Positions 13,501 to 27,230 of a DNA stretch of 64,000 nucleotides are shown here, in pieces (the first letter of the stretch is position 1; every line of letters starts with the position of its first letter). Below the pieces are notes generated by a model, which was not told the origin of the DNA, searched no databases, and saw only the letters and a program-made list of their open reading frames with translations. Source of the DNA: Acanthornis magna (Eukaryota > Chordata > Aves > Passeriformes > Acanthizidae); the NCBI GenBank assembly GCA_036785705.1, contig JAWUZG010000970.1, forward strand, positions 1,584,501 through 1,648,500, read 5' to 3'. A program made the position numbers and the translations under genes.

Positions 13501-14642
13501 TTTCAAGGAGTGGTTATGACCACCAGTACAGATATGAGTTTTCCCTGATGGGGATAAAACAACTTCATTATATCATACATCTCAATAGCATTTAAACGGG
13601 GCATTTTGTCAGAGAGTAAAAGACAGAGATTATGCCTTTTGTCCCAGTGGCAGAAAGTGTGTCTGACAAAAATGTAATTCTCTTTTACTATCTGTGTTTC
13701 TAAAAGACATCTATTGTAAGCTCAGTTTGTTTATTTACTTTTTCACTGGGAGGAGGAAGCACTTATTAAAAGTTCTCTTGGGAAAATTGAAACTATTGTA
13801 ACTTGTTTACAGATGATCTATTGACAACTGGCCAGGTTTCAATTTCATGATTCATCCTAATATGCCATAGATGACATACTAGAATGTGCAAGGAGCCTCT
13901 CAAACATGGGCTACTGTGGTCATTCTTCTTGAGGTGGTTGATAAACCTGGTGTTGGTTTCTCATTATTCTTGAAGGTGAACTAAGCCCACTTATGGGCAT
14001 CTTGCCTCTTTCTTAAGAAAAAAACAAACCGCAAAATGCAGCCAAGAAGCATCAAACTGAATGTTAATCTGATGTTTGAAAAGTTCAGTCAGATTCTTTG
14101 TGCATGGGCCATTCCTGATGCCTGGCAATAAAGTACTCCAGGCTCTCTGGCACTCTGGGCTCTCTGTGGCTAAGCTGAGTGACACTCAGCACGGGTGCAC
14201 AGCAAATGATGAGGCAGAGCTGAATATTTCCAACTTCCCCATGTGTTCACGAACCACAATGGCTTGTCCTAAAATCTTGTACTAATTATGACCTGAAAGG
14301 AAGGGTAAGGGTGCTGGCTTTCTGAAGCATCAGACCATTAGTTCCTTAGCCAGTATTTCACTGTACTTCTCCATTTCCAGACTCAAAAAGGAAGTGCACA
14401 TGACATTCATCCAGTTTTATCTAGCAGTACGAAGTGTAATGAGATTATAAGGACAATGTTTCATTAAACAGAGATATTAACTGTATGTTCCTTTCACTAC
14501 AAGTATTGAGGGCTCCACTCCATACCAAACATAAGATTCCCAGCCAGTGTTGAGCCTTGTGCTGCCACAGTTCATGTGCTAATGCTGTCACACTCTGCTA
14601 ATTTAAAGCTAGCTCAGGTGTTGCTCTGCTACTCCAGACTCC
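4519..14642. other. Intergenic, about 10 kb without a supported gene
   Basis: The sequence is mainly unique, with no CR1 remnant I can recognise. The longest reading frame is a 165-codon one on the minus strand at 9502-9999 that resembles no family I know. Splice-like sites are at background level. Confidence 0.55.
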
Positions 14643-14715
14643 CACAGAGAGATTAAGTGACTGGCAGTTTTTTATGCAGGAATAGAACTGCATCCTGTAG
14701 TCTATAACACTCCAT
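14643..14715 (-). mobile_element. MIR-like ancient SINE fragment
   Basis: The stretch GAGATTAAGTGACTGGCAG, followed by GCAGGAATAGAACTGCATCC, resembles the reverse complement of the MIR core (GTCACTTAACCTC, and GGGTTCTATTCC in the tRNA-like part). It is strongly diverged. Confidence 0.4.
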
Positions 14716-15019
14716 TTAACATCAGGACTGCTTTTGCCACTGGTTTCTGCTAAAACTGGGGCCCTGGATTAGTTGAAAAACCTTGTCAATAGGCAAAAAA
14801 TTACTGAAACAATAGACACTCTGAAGAGCTGACTAAAACAACGTCCAGTTTAAAGAGACAAATCAATATGTGAAGTAACTTCTGGTTTTGTCCCTGAGTG
14901 CTTAGTATAATGTTGGAGAAAAATGGGCAAAATGGACTAGGTACGGGGCTGTAAGATCACAAAAAATTGAATCAGAAAGGTGGTTAAGGCCACCTAAGTG
15001 AACTGGGATGCTGTTTCTA

Positions 15020-15115
15020 CATCTTTGCCACTAATCTGTTGTGTGACCCTAAAAAAAGTCACATCTCTGAGCTACCAGCTTGAAAAAAAATTTATAAAAG
15101 CCTCATTCCAGAGAC
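15020..15115 (+). mobile_element. MIR-like ancient SINE fragment (core region)
   Basis: GCCACTAATCTGTTGTGTGA then CCCT...AGTCACATCTCTGAGC matches the MIR/CORE-SINE motif in which a TGCTGTGTGACC word is followed about a dozen bases later by AAGTCACTTAACCTCTCTG. The downstream TTTATAAAAGCCTC corresponds to the TCTGTAAAATGGG part. It is old and diverged, on the plus strand. Confidence 0.55.
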
Positions 15116-18100
15116 ACCGAAACACATTTAAAGGGCCTCCATAGCCAACAATGATAATGTGCTTGAAGTATTTTTAAACTGCTGTCTGGTTTTCTGCTGT
15201 GCAAGCTTAGTTGTGTCTGTCTCAAGGACTGAAAAGCACAATTTCTATTTGATCAAAGGTGAAAATATTTCCTCATTGTGACAGTCCTTAAATTTCATCA
15301 GGAGTTACTTTTTCCATTTCATATTAGCATTCCTTTAAAGTTGATGGCAGGTTTTGTTCCACGGTTTTGCATCCATGCCTCTTTATCAAAGCAACAATTT
15401 GAGCTAAAGACAAACTGCTCCGTCTTGGACAAGCTATAATGCTTTTCCATAGCATGTGATGCCTTGAATCAGATGAAATCCTCTTGTTGTTCCCTGAAAG
15501 CTGTACCTAAAGTCTGTGCATGACAAATCCCCTGTCATATGGATGATGGTTCCATTTTTCCTCTGAGTTTCCAGATGCTGAGAAAAGAGGACTTATCTAT
15601 TTGGAGTGTTTGAGGGCAACAGGATCTCCATGTCTGCCCTACACCATCTGCAGTGGTTGAGCACACCTGATCTGTCCAGCAATAGTACCTCTCCACTGAC
15701 AGTGTGCCTGTGTCTGTCTGGAAAAGAGATCCTTAGACACCAACTCAAACCACTCCTCTTTGTAGTACTTCCCTTAATCCCTTAAATAAATTAATCATTC
15801 CAAAATGGTCTTTGTCAGTTGCAAAATGGTAGTGTTTGGGCTGTAACTGTGGAGCAAAGTGAGGGAGAGGGCTATTAAGCTGAGTGCCCATAAGTTTTGA
15901 CAGCAGGGAAGCAGTTAAAACACCAAACTTTTACTTCAGGGAGTAGTTGATGTAGGGGTTTTGTACCCCAGAGAATATCTGTTGCCAGCCACCACTTCTC
16001 AGATGTAGAAAGTTAAGCTGAAATTATCCACAGTTGTGAAACTGCATGTTAGTGTCAACAGGTAAAACAACATGAAAAGAAAAAAACCAAAGATACCAAA
16101 CACCAAAGACCAAAGAAAGAAAACAGGGAGCTGGCCCAGAAATTTTGGTTCTGGCCACAGGGGCCATCTGAGCTGCCAGGTACAGAGTAGCTTGGGTAAA
16201 CTGAATTCATCATGAGCTTCTCACCATGTCACCTGCATTCAGCCCATCACATTCCTCTTCTGCTGGACCACCCAGACTTCAAAACAGCACCAAACAGCAA
16301 GCTCTTTTTGCCTCCAATCAATCGGTTGCAAGAAATGTTGTTCTTTTAACCAGGTTCAAAATATTCCTTCTCAAAGTAGTAGCAACTTGAGATTTGGTTG
16401 GGACAGTATTGAAACTGGGAGAAGAATGAGAAAGCTAAGACCTGCCATCTGGAAGTGAACACTAAGCTGTGAAAAATATCTCTAGCAAGTACCTAGCAAA
16501 GCTCCTCTTTCCCCATAAACATGAAGTACTTTATTCTATTTGTAGACTAGACTTCAATATCATGGAAACTCTTTTTTTCCTTTTTTGCCCTCAGAGGGTC
16601 AGTTTTATGGCATTTGTGCCAGTTTTCCTTCCTGGACATTTGACACACCACATTAATCCTACAGCTTGATTTTCAACTCCAAGAAGCCAAAGGGACTCAC
16701 AGTGATGTGGCATTTGGGCATAGTCGGCTCTCCTGCGTAGGCTATTTGTGGTTCCAGCATTCTCGAACTGCGTGGGCTTTCCCAAGTTTCTGCCAGGAGC
16801 CTTTGCACCATCCCTTCCTGGATCTGCACACACCACTTCTGTTCCTTCCCTCACGCGCGCCCTGTCATTTATATATGTTGTAGGGCTGGCAGCTGCAAGT
16901 GTTTATTGCTGATTTTTATCTTTGTGTACTGATTGTTGCTCTCTCCTCATGTAATTTTATTGTTTTTCTAACCTTAATGCCTGTTATTTGTTGGCAAAGG
17001 AAAGCTACTAAAAGTGCAACAAAAAATGTTCCAGCGCAGAGGAGCATGCAATGTAAAGAGGGATTGGATGGAGCCTCTTGTTTCCACTCCACAGACAATG
17101 GCTTGTGGTCATGTGAAGTGGGGCGTTTTTCCCATGTCTCTTTTTAAAAGCACATCTTGTCAAGGAGCCAGGCATGGGTGCAGTGGCTGACCCAGGCTGG
17201 CAGGGCAAGTGGGGACCCTGGTGGCAGTGATGCTCGGTGTGAGAGGGTGGCTGGTGTGAGCAACACCCCCCCAGCACACCTAATGCATGTTATTTTCTTA
17301 ATGCTTTAACACGTGGCTTTGCCCTCTGAATGGCCTGGATTCAGAAATCCACTCCCAACAATTTTTTTGTGATGTCTCACCTCCAGAAAGTCATCAACGC
17401 CAAAAAGGAGAGAAGCTGAGGGCAAAATATAATGCATCACCTGACGGAATGGGAAAATGTAGTGCCACACAGCTGAGACTGGTGCTTCTCGTAAGGAGTA
17501 ACAGACACAACACCTCATTGTGGGTTTTCTTTTGAACAGCCCTAGGTTGTAATGTTTGACCTCAAGCCTGGTCTTTTTCTGACATTTAGAGGCAATGTGT
17601 TTAAGGCCATCTTTGATGTCTAAAGCCTCACTGATGATTTCATCAATGATGTGTTCAAAATTTTTGGTGTAATCTTGTCACTGCTGATCACCCCAGCCAT
17701 AACCAGTAAATCCTCTCAGTGTATGTGTGCTTAACTGCAAACAAATACACCAACCCCCAGCTTGCAGCAAGAGCATCTGAGTGCATTGCAGGTTTGACAT
17801 ATTGGTGGATCAGAGAGTGTATTGCAGAAGTGGTGGAAGACAGAAAAAGAAAGTTAGAAAAGGGTACTGGAAATTAATATGCAGTGACAGACAGTGTTAA
17901 TCTACTTTATTTCCTGTTCATACCATGAGACTTAGCTTGCTGCTAATGGAAAGATTTGGACACATCCTCAGCTGATGGACACAAAGGGATGGAAATCAGA
18001 CAGTCTATACAAATGAAGATGATACACTTCCAGTAAAACTCCCAATCTTGCTTTCTGTTCAATGGAAAGCAAATTTCAGAATGAGAGGTAGCACCAGAGC

Positions 18101-21100
18101 AAAGTGTACTTAACTTTGAAGTTGTCAATAGCAGCATAGTTGTCTAGAAAAGTCTTGCCCTGGCTCATTCCACAATTTCCTGCTCTGGTTAGGTTTTATG
18201 TTTTTTAACATTTTTACTCATTGACTTTATTCTGAATCCCCGATTCAGCCAGATGCTCCTTCAGAGGATGAATCAGAAGCCCTGAAAAAGTCTATTCCCC
18301 TTTAACAATGCATTTTAGTACGGGGTTGATATTGAGCATATTAGTAATTTCATGGATAACAGTACATCAACTTAAGAAGTCTTGGCCATGATTCAGCAAC
18401 ATATCCCTATTCAGCAAAACACTTAAGCACTTTAAATTCTATGGACTTCAATAAGATTTAAGCCTATACTTAGGAACCTAAATATTTACATAGGGTTTTA
18501 TTCCTTCTTTTCACAGCAGGAATGACTTACTTAGCCTTTTAGTAATTTAAGATGGAAAAGACTGTATAGTTCATCATAGTCCATCCCCATGAAGGCACGA
18601 GAGATTAAACAGGTAGGCGACACAGAGCTGGGATCTAAGTGCAGTCACCTTTATTTCACTGTGCTCCAGGGGCAGGAGTCTGAAGCATCGCTTCCTGAGT
18701 CTTCAAGTCATCTCTTCATCATCCAAACACTTCATTTGTCACAAAGCTTCATGTGTCTCCCAAGACCTTGATATAAGCAGAATTTTATTGTCAAAGCCAT
18801 TTGAAGTTGAGGAGAAGCCATTTCTTTTTTAATAAATAGAGATACTGTTTATATGAATAAAAGTGAAAAGTACTTTCCCTGGATACTCTTGAAGCTTCCA
18901 AAAATAGTCCTAACTCTCAGCCAAAGTTACTGCTGCTGAGCTTCCCCAGGAGAGCATCAGTACATGGTACTGCTGTGTGAAATATTCTTGCTGCCAGTTA
19001 AACTGGTGAGAAATCACGTTTTGGTGGTTTTGTAATAAAACAGAGTATTTTGTGGCCTGGCCCCTAATTCTTGGCTTATTTCTAAAGAAACAAAAGCCTG
19101 TTTCCATAGCTACAAAAACAGGGAATCATCTCTGTAAAAAATTGAGGCTGCAGTCTAGAACTGAGAAATTTCACAATTTTGTCCATAGCTGGGTAGTGAT
19201 TCCATCTGCAAATAGAGAACCTTGTTCTGCTTGCAGTAAAACACCATACTGTTTGACAGATGTGTTTTCCTCATGATCAGGTTTGAGATGTGTAGATGGG
19301 GGGTTCTCACACAAGTTCCTCTTACTGCAGAAGCACAGGACCTAATCCTGCAAGGTGCAGAGTGCTCTCAGTTCCCAGCAGTGTTAGAACGGGGAGCAGT
19401 CTCACAAAACTTTTTTTTAAATTTTTTTTTATTCTTTTGTATCAGAAAGAGCTAAGTTTTGGAATTGCTGTTGCATTACTTACCTACTTGAATAATCCCA
19501 TAGGGCAACCAGACAAGACAGTAAAAGCTGTGGTAATGTTTCTTTTACTTTTGACCTAGTGATAAGTGTGAATGGAAAAGCCAGTCTGATGAGCACTAAG
19601 GACCTGGGCATACAATCATTGATTCTTGTTTATTATTTTCTGCAATGGAGAGACTATTTACATACAGTCTTTAAGGCTGGGTATTTATAATGTGGACAAA
19701 TATTAAGTAGATCATGCATAGCAAAGTAGAAGATCTACCAGGCACCAGTGTCACTGCCACCAATTTGGTTAGAATGACAAAAGTTCTAATAGTACATAGT
19801 AATTAAAAAAACTACATCTGTATGGCTTTATTTTCAAATATCACACTTATCTACCTTCTCTAAAAAATATGGGTTAATGAACGCATGCTCATGTGGGAAT
19901 ATGTAACTACTTATTGAGAAAGAATTTTACAAATTATTAATATATTCTAGCATTTTAAATTTTGTCTTTAACATAGCAACGTGTGCTTCTATGAATTGGT
20001 AAGAGGCACAAAAGTTATCAAATTATAGCACCTTCATGAAGCCTCAGAGCACTGCACAGAACAGCGGTGATTCCCCTGTAGAGAGAATCCATGACTACTT
20101 TTTCACAGCCGTGATGCTTAGGGCAAAACAGGAGCTGCACACTTCTTGAGCCTTCACAAAAGACAGCCTGAGATTATAGGAACCATCTCCTCCAAACCAT
20201 CCAAAGAGCTTATGAAATAATTTCACACTTCAATTCTGCTTCATTACAAATGGGATTTTGTTACAGCTGCATCACCATAAGTCAGTCTCTGCATGCTTTG
20301 GCATGCAACTGCCACTGCACTTCACTTGTCGCTCAAGAGGAGCCCCTTTCAGGGAGCAGAAGCCTCCATTATTGCTATCAGTTCCTGCCTTGTACAATGG
20401 CCTGAGGATTGTTTTTAACTCTATTGCTACTTCATATTCAGGACTCTCCTTCAGTAATATGCATCAGTGCATTTTCTATTAGCACTGCTGATGCTAACAT
20501 CCAGTGTTATAGCCAGGGTCACTTACACAATTCATTTACTGCCAACATACAGATGCTTGAATGTTCAGCTGTTTCTAGCACCCAAGAGAAAACACTGTGC
20601 TATAACTGGACTCTACGTTAACTAGCTTAGGTCCTGTTTTTCCACAGGCCAGGTTTGGAACAAGCATTCAACGCCTGTCTCTTGTGTCCCATTGACGTGA
20701 TACAGACATTTCTCATTGAAGCACAGTAATTAGATTTGCTCTTTAATACTTTGTAAGGTAAAACAGAGGTTCCGCTTAGATGGGTCTGTCAAGCCTGCAA
20801 GTACAGTAGGCCTGCTTTTCAGGGGCTAACTGCAAGTGCATTTTATTCTATTTCAGGCTTATGTATAAGGTACACCCATACTACCCTTTGGAATCAGCTC
20901 ATAAAAGAGAAAAGACAGTCCATCCCTTAGGTGATCATTTTCTAAATTCTTAAAATTAAAAAAAGAAAGAGCTCAAGCAGCATGTCTGGCAGTTTAGTGC
21001 AGCGAGTTGAAGGGCCAAGGTGGCTTTGCCAAAGCCTGCCCTGCTGGCAGTCCTTGCTATCAAGCAGAGCTGCCTCCCAAATGCCTCTGCTGATGGCCAT

Positions 21101-21124
21101 CTAGTACTGTGCTTTGAGGAGAGA
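15116..21124. other. Intergenic, about 6 kb without a supported gene
   Basis: The sequence is unique and AT-rich. A weak MIR-like patch (CACAGAGCTGGGATCTAAG near 18620) may be present. No coding or RNA gene is recognisable. Confidence 0.55.
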
Positions 21125-21345
21125 GCCTGCATCCAAAGTTTTAAAGGTCAACACCAATACCTTGCATCCTGCTGGCAGCCAAGGCAGCCCTGAGAGCACT
21201 GGTGTAACATGCTGCCAATTTAAGATCTGATTAATATGTGACTGCTGCATTCCTGACTTCCTTCAGGCTCTGAATGATCTCAAGCAATAGCCAAAAGGAA
21301 AGCATATTACAGGAGGCTAATCTTGAGGTGACAAGACTGTGAAGA
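21125..21345 (+). repeat. Probable ancient amniote interspersed repeat, unclassified
   Basis: TTTAAAGGTCAACACCAATA then CCTTGCAT, GCTGGCAGCCAAGGCAGCCC, GTGTAACATGCT, and later TTACAGGAGGCTAATCTTGA then GGTGACAAG follow the order of words in a widely dispersed old amniote repeat. I recognise the pattern but cannot name the family with confidence. No coding frame survives. Confidence 0.4.
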
Positions 21346-24099
21346 GTCATAGAAAGTTCCATTTAGAGGAATTTTTTGCTACTCCAGATAGCTCACCCAT
21401 TGTGGAATGGAAATTAAAGTGTGTATGCACTTTCTGAACTGCAGCATGTGTGAGCTGCAGCTGCTAAGTGCATTGAAATGATTTGATGTTAGGTATTCTG
21501 GGGATGGAATGAGTAGCATTTAATTTTTATAAAACTGCTGGGAGTTTGCTCTGACTGCCCATACGTACCTATACACTGTCCAATGGATTCGCATTTCTGC
21601 CCTGGACTGGTAGGGCGATGTTCTGTTTCACCTCTCCTGTCTGCAAGATGGATGCAGAGAGATTTTGTTTAGGTCTTAATTGCAGATTGCTGCTATTGTT
21701 CCAGCCAGTTAGAATAGACACTCAGAAAATAATATGTTAAATCCATGCTAACAGACTTGTATGTTGCCCACAGCAGTAGATGAGTTGTGTATAGACAGGT
21801 GCACCTCAAGTGACATGCAGCTTTTTTGGAATATAATGTCCCACTAATGTTGGCTCAACTCACATATTCATCAAAGGCCCCTGACTTTTACAAGATAAAT
21901 GAGGATTTAAATTTTAGGAAGTAATTTGCTGTTTTGCATGAATATTAATGAAAATCTTGCTGCTCCAATAGTGGCAGACAGAATAGTGGAAAAATATTTA
22001 GGTCTGGGACTAATTAATAAACCAAGGGATTTTAATGCATTGGATAGAACTGAGCCAGAGATTAATTTGGTCCACATTGCACATACTTTGTGTAACGAAG
22101 GATATGAAGCTCCCTTATAATGAAGTGTTGTAGGATTCCTACACATTCAATACAGGGCTGCACCAGTTTCCAGTTACACAAAACTGAGACTTTGACAGAG
22201 ACAGTAGCAGAGTTATGGCATGTCACTTCTGCTTTGTATTGAATTTTGTCTGTGGTTTTATTTTCGTCTGTAACAGAACACTTTACAGCTACAATCTCCT
22301 TCCTAACAATGAGCAGTATCTTGCCTTATTACTTTCAACAGACAATTGCACAGAGGTGGTGCTTCAAAACTCTATAGGTGACAGAATCCAGGCCTTACTA
22401 AGGAACTCCAGTTGATCATAACTTAAATGTAGAAACATCTGCGAAACGCCAAATCGTTGCCAAGGCTCTCTGCCCTGTTAGACGTTAGCCTGTAGAAAAG
22501 AAACATTCTTGCTTGCTCTAAAGACCTGCCCCCCAGTGGCAACACACCCTAGCCAGGCTGGAAGAGGGGGAGGGGCAAAAGTCAGATTTCACAGATGATG
22601 CCAAAATTAAGTGCAGCAGTATAGCTATTGCATGGCACTAGGTAAGTTCCTTTGGTTAGGTCTGTACTCACAAACCATGGGCCAGGGCACACTGTGAAAT
22701 TATCTGTAGCACATTTTGACCTGAGAAAGCTAAAACCCTCGCAGACTTGCAGGCATGTTTTTTGGGTATAAACACAGACTAGGAACCATTCCTGGTAGGC
22801 AATTTGAGAGTAGCCAGCCTGTTTTGCTTGAAGTGTTTCACCATCATGTGGACATGAAACATGTTGCACCTGTCATGTTGGTGTCAGAGAATTGGCAATA
22901 GCCCATTTTATTATCATTTTACATTAATATAGAATTATTGTATTCTAATTATTCTATGTCTGTACTAATAGGATGATTAGTATAGACATATCCCCAGAGA
23001 CCTCTCTGCCTCACTTCATTCATCCTGTAATATAGGGATAAAAATGTTTGTTTCCCCTGCTGCCTAACAAGGAGGCTGTAAAAATTTATGTTCTATAAAT
23101 GGTAAAGCTTTGAGGATTTGGGGAAAGGATGATGAGACACACATTAAATAGCACTTATACTTTTAATCTAGCTTTGTCATTCCTTCTAAGCATGCTAGCA
23201 GCTGCTTTTCCTGCCTAGAACCCAGTAATTTATGTTTTCTGATATGGGGTAAAAGGGAAGAGTCCTGGTAAAACCTATTAGACCATTTAAGTGAGAAGCA
23301 ATTCATTTAAGAATTAGCCTTTTTACTGTGTTGGACAGCTGCTACCGAACCATCTTCAAAGGAAGGACATGGTATACTCTTTGCCTTTATGAAGGATTTA
23401 ACACATAGGCCATGGGCAGAGGGAGATGCACACACATATTATATATATACACACAGGATGTACATATACAGTAAGACCCGCTCATGTAAAGCTCACATAA
23501 AAACTGTCAGCTTTACAAAATAACAAGTTGGCTATCAACTCTCCCTAGGGTCACCATTCTCCAAGACCTAATGAAATCAAGTTGGCAGGATATGAAAGGT
23601 GTGTTGTTGCTCCCACACGTCTCATGCAAAACTTCAGGAAATTGCATTCATGTTTCTTACACCAACATTTGCACTTTTTCAGTGCAAGGACACTCAGAAA
23701 GACATATTAAAGAACTGCTATCCTCATCCACTCTGAAATTTCACTATATTAAGTACTGTCTGGAACAATGAAACCAAGAATATTGGAAAAACACCAGGAA
23801 CATGAAGAAGAGGAGAAGGCAATTTGTTTGCTGATGTTGAGAAAAATAGGAGAGGAGAGAGGCAGCAGGTTAATCTGTGCAGACAGGGCCAGGAGAAAAG
23901 TCCTGGTGTTGCACTGTGTCAGAGGACAGGGCTTCTCCAAGAAAAAGAAGGCAGTAGCAGCACCAACAGGAGTGTGGTGTGTGCCCATTCTGTGTGTGGA
24001 AGCCGGAGGGAAGAAATACAAGATGTTAACACTCTAGAACAGGCATCTCCATTTCCTAGCACTGTTCGAGTGCTTAAATGTGCTGTGGGCTTTGCCCTC

Positions 24100-24121
24100 T
24101 TTTTTTTTTTTTTTTTTTTTT
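24100..24121 (+). repeat. Poly-T run (22 T)
   Basis: This is an uninterrupted T run after TTTGCCCTC. No flanking retroposon is recognisable, so its origin is unclear. Confidence 0.9.
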
Positions 24122-24671
24122 ACCAAATCTCATATATAGCTCCACTAGGACTTAAAGGAAGAGCAAGTTGAACATTTCCCCTTCCCAGACCCCACAGATA
24201 CCTCAGAGGAAGAGTATCTTGTGCAGAGGAGATTATGTAGAGCAGAAGAGTCAGGCAATCTGTTGTATGTCCCTTCTTTCATCAGTTCAGGGAATTAATG
24301 CTTTCATTAATTCCACAATCACGATTTAACAAATCCCCCTAATGCTGATTTTGCCTCTCTTGTGTTTTTATTTTATTCTTTCAATCTAACATCTTGAGGT
24401 AACTTTGATGATCCAGCAAGTGAGTTATGTCACTGGAAATCACTGTCTGGAAATTATTAGTGGTATGATCCTGTTCAGCCTTGGTGGTTTTCTGTTTTGC
24501 ACTGAAGCAGACACAGGATCCTCATATTGCCAGTGTTGATATTCAGATAAGGAGCAGTAACAAACCAGTGAAGCAGAGAGGAGAGATCAACTTAAACTGC
24601 ACCAGCTTTGCTGGTGATCACATCCAGTTACACTGCATGGAGAAGGGGTCTTTGCCATGTGAAGCTAGCTC

Positions 24672-24715
24672 AGCACATGGTTAGCATATGGCTAGCATAT
24701 GGTCAGCATATATCC
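24672..24715 (+). repeat. Four 11-bp tandem units
   Basis: The units are AGCACATGGTT, AGCATATGGCT, AGCATATGGTC and AGCATATATCC. Each contains a CATATG- or CACATG-like E-box core in the first three copies. Confidence 0.85.
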
Positions 24716-26544
24716 CACTGAAATCACTCTCCCAGGCCAAGGACTACTTATACATTGGAGAAGTTTAGGTTTGGAACTTTAATATTTAAGGCTGTGATGG
24801 CACAGAGGCACTCCTGCCTCCTCTGCCCATGCCTGCAGTCTCTAAGAGCTACAAAGTCCCAGCAGTCTGAACAAACACTCAAGTTCAGCTTCGGTGACAA
24901 GGCCCAGCACATAGCATAGGTGAAAACTGTGGCTTAGAGGCCACAGGAGATAATGACACTTGTTCCATTTACACTTCACAAATGTATTCACTGTAAAATG
25001 TTTGTGTCCCTACAAATGCTTTAGGAGATTGATTTTTCATGAAGACAGTGCCTAATGCACATGAAGTGACCTGCACCTCTTGTTGCTGCCATATGCTGAT
25101 AGCTCAGCTCATGTCCTTGTCCTAATGGAAGGTCCTCCTTTACCAGGGCATGTGAGGTGGGACAACCAGGCTCAGAAACTCTGTGTTCTGTAGCTGAGGT
25201 TTTGCTTTTTGGTTTTTTTTTAGGGATGCTAATTTAGAAAAATAATCTTACTAATTCAAATACTAGGTTTCCAGTCTCAGGCAAGCACCTGAAAAACAAG
25301 TTAAAAAAACTGGTTTATAATTGTCATTTACTGATGGCAAAGCTATGAAACAAAGTGACAGTGATGGGTGTTCAGCCAACTGCTAACTACAGCCATGCTG
25401 AAAAGAGGCTGAACCACAAGAGCCACGCTTAATTTGCACACCAAAGGGGGCCTCTGAGAAAGGACTGGGGAAACTCGAGAAAACAAAACACTGTGATTTC
25501 ATTTCACAGCTTCATTGTAAAAGTAGCCTAAAAAGTCGCTGCTGAAAGTCAGTTTTGCCTGGTGATTTTTCTCTTGTTGAACTGAGGGTGATGTAGCACA
25601 GGGCCTAAGCAGCAGGAAGAGAAAGGTTTGGAAGGTGACTCACTACCTTTTTCACAAACAGAGGCAAGCACTTGGTAATTATGGGGAATATGAAATTAAT
25701 ACCTAGACAGCCTCATAGCTGCCTTTTAATAATAAGTAAGAGTACTTCCTCTGGTGGCATAACACTGTATACTGGAATGAGTTGTCCTGTGAGGAGACTG
25801 TGCATCTTCCCCAGTGTTGAAAAGACACTGAATAGTCATCGCATAGCAATATATGTTCTGAGCTTTTGTGCTTCCTGCTCATGACAGACACAAAAAGGAA
25901 CAGTCAGGGTTAATTACAAGTTAGTAAAGAAGGGCTTCCTGCCTTAAGGCCTCTCAGTGCTTAGCTGAAATATAATTAAAAATAGGAGTTTAAAGGAAAA
26001 AAACAGCCTTGTCCAGTAAGCAGAACAATTTATCCTGTCCATCTAGGTAGATAAAACCTTTCCAGAGTATCTGAATGTGCTTAAAGTAAACACCCAGCAA
26101 CCCTACACACACTTAAATACCCTTGCAGTTCATATGGCAGGAGAAGGGAATCTGGGCTGCTTGCACATGTATATGGAAAATTTTCACATGTATGTGCAAA
26201 GAGTTCAAAATCACTGAAAGTCAACACCCATCTTCTCAGGGTGACACCATGCCAGTGCTGACTCTTCCCTCAACTCATCTGATCTTAATCACCACAGTAC
26301 AGTGTGGGTCAACACGCAAAACCACAGATTTACCTGATGCTTTTTCAGTTTTGCATTCTACAATGGTTCTGTGTTTGCTGCCAGCCCTATCAGAGGCAAG
26401 TAGTGAGCACAGCTTTCCAATCAGTGTGGCATTGCTGATTCACAGCTGGAGTGCTGCATGCTGTCATCCTGCCATGCTAGGCACAGCCTGCATTCTGCAT
26501 GGCAGCCCCATGTGCAGGGCACTACAGCAGTCTGCTGCTTACGT

Positions 26545-26721
26545 GAAGAAGTTGAGGATGCCCCATCCCTGGAAGTGTTCAAGGCCAAGCTGGATGGGGT
26601 CCTGAGAAACTTGATGTAGTGGGTCACATCCCTGATTGTGGTGGGGGGTTGGAACTAGATGATCTCTAAGGACCCTTCCAACCCAAAGCATTCTATGATT
26701 CTATGATTCCATGATTCTATG
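26545..26721 (+). mobile_element. CR1 LINE 3' end with octamer tail
   Basis: This is a short 3'-terminal CR1 copy: GGATGCCCCATCCCTGGAAG, then TGTTCAAGGCCAAGCTGGAT and TTGGAACTAGATGATCTCTA. It ends in four octamers (ATTCTATG, ATTCTATG, ATTCCATG, ATTCTATG) at 26690-26721. The octamer tail is the signature of CR1 3' ends in birds, and its good condition suggests a comparatively young insertion. Confidence 0.92.
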
Positions 26722-27230
26722 ATTTACAGTAATGCTGGATGTGAACTCCTGTAACGAGATGTGAAGGCCACAACTTCCAACATCTTCAAGCTGAAAGAAG
26801 TGGTTTCTGACCATATTAGATCGGTAGATAGGGGAAGGAAGACAAAAACAACTGTTTAGAACTCTGGAAACCCCTTGCATCAAACCAGTTGCAACAGGAT
26901 GGATGATATTATACAGGTGACAGCTTTTAGACAGGCTTTGTCTATTCCTCAGATTCTTCTGACTGACTTCACCTGCTTGACCCCCACTACTGGGTACCAA
27001 GCAAGTTGCAGAACACTGCAGAGGGGAATTGATTCTGTACAGCCTGGCTAATTGATGCAGTCAGGTCATCAATATCTCATAGTCATCAAAAGCTGTGTAA
27101 TAGATACGGTACTACCTCTGCCAAATTTTGGGTCTCAAAGTTTTTCCAGCCATTAGTTTTCCTCTGCTAGACTGTGATCTGGTAACAAAAGAAGCCCACA
27201 AGACACATCCTCTTTTGTTCACACCGGGAA
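26722..27230. other. Intergenic gap between two CR1 copies
   Basis: This is unique sequence between a plus-strand CR1 tail and a minus-strand CR1 tail. There is nothing else to report. Confidence 0.6.

Larger units (their letters stand above)
21346..26544. other. Intergenic, about 5 kb without a supported gene
   Basis: This contains a possible conserved block at 21905-22125, a poly-T run at 24100 and four 11-bp repeats at 24672. A 160-codon frame at 26123-26605 runs into a CR1 and is not a gene. Confidence 0.55.

Noticed and set aside
23430..23475. CRISPR-like or regularly spaced repeats near the ATATATACACACA stretch
   Set aside because: It is a short dinucleotide-rich stretch with no repeat-spacer structure, in a vertebrate genome.
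26123..26605. 160-codon plus-strand frame
   Set aside because: It crosses from unique DNA into a CR1 3' end. There is no family resemblance.
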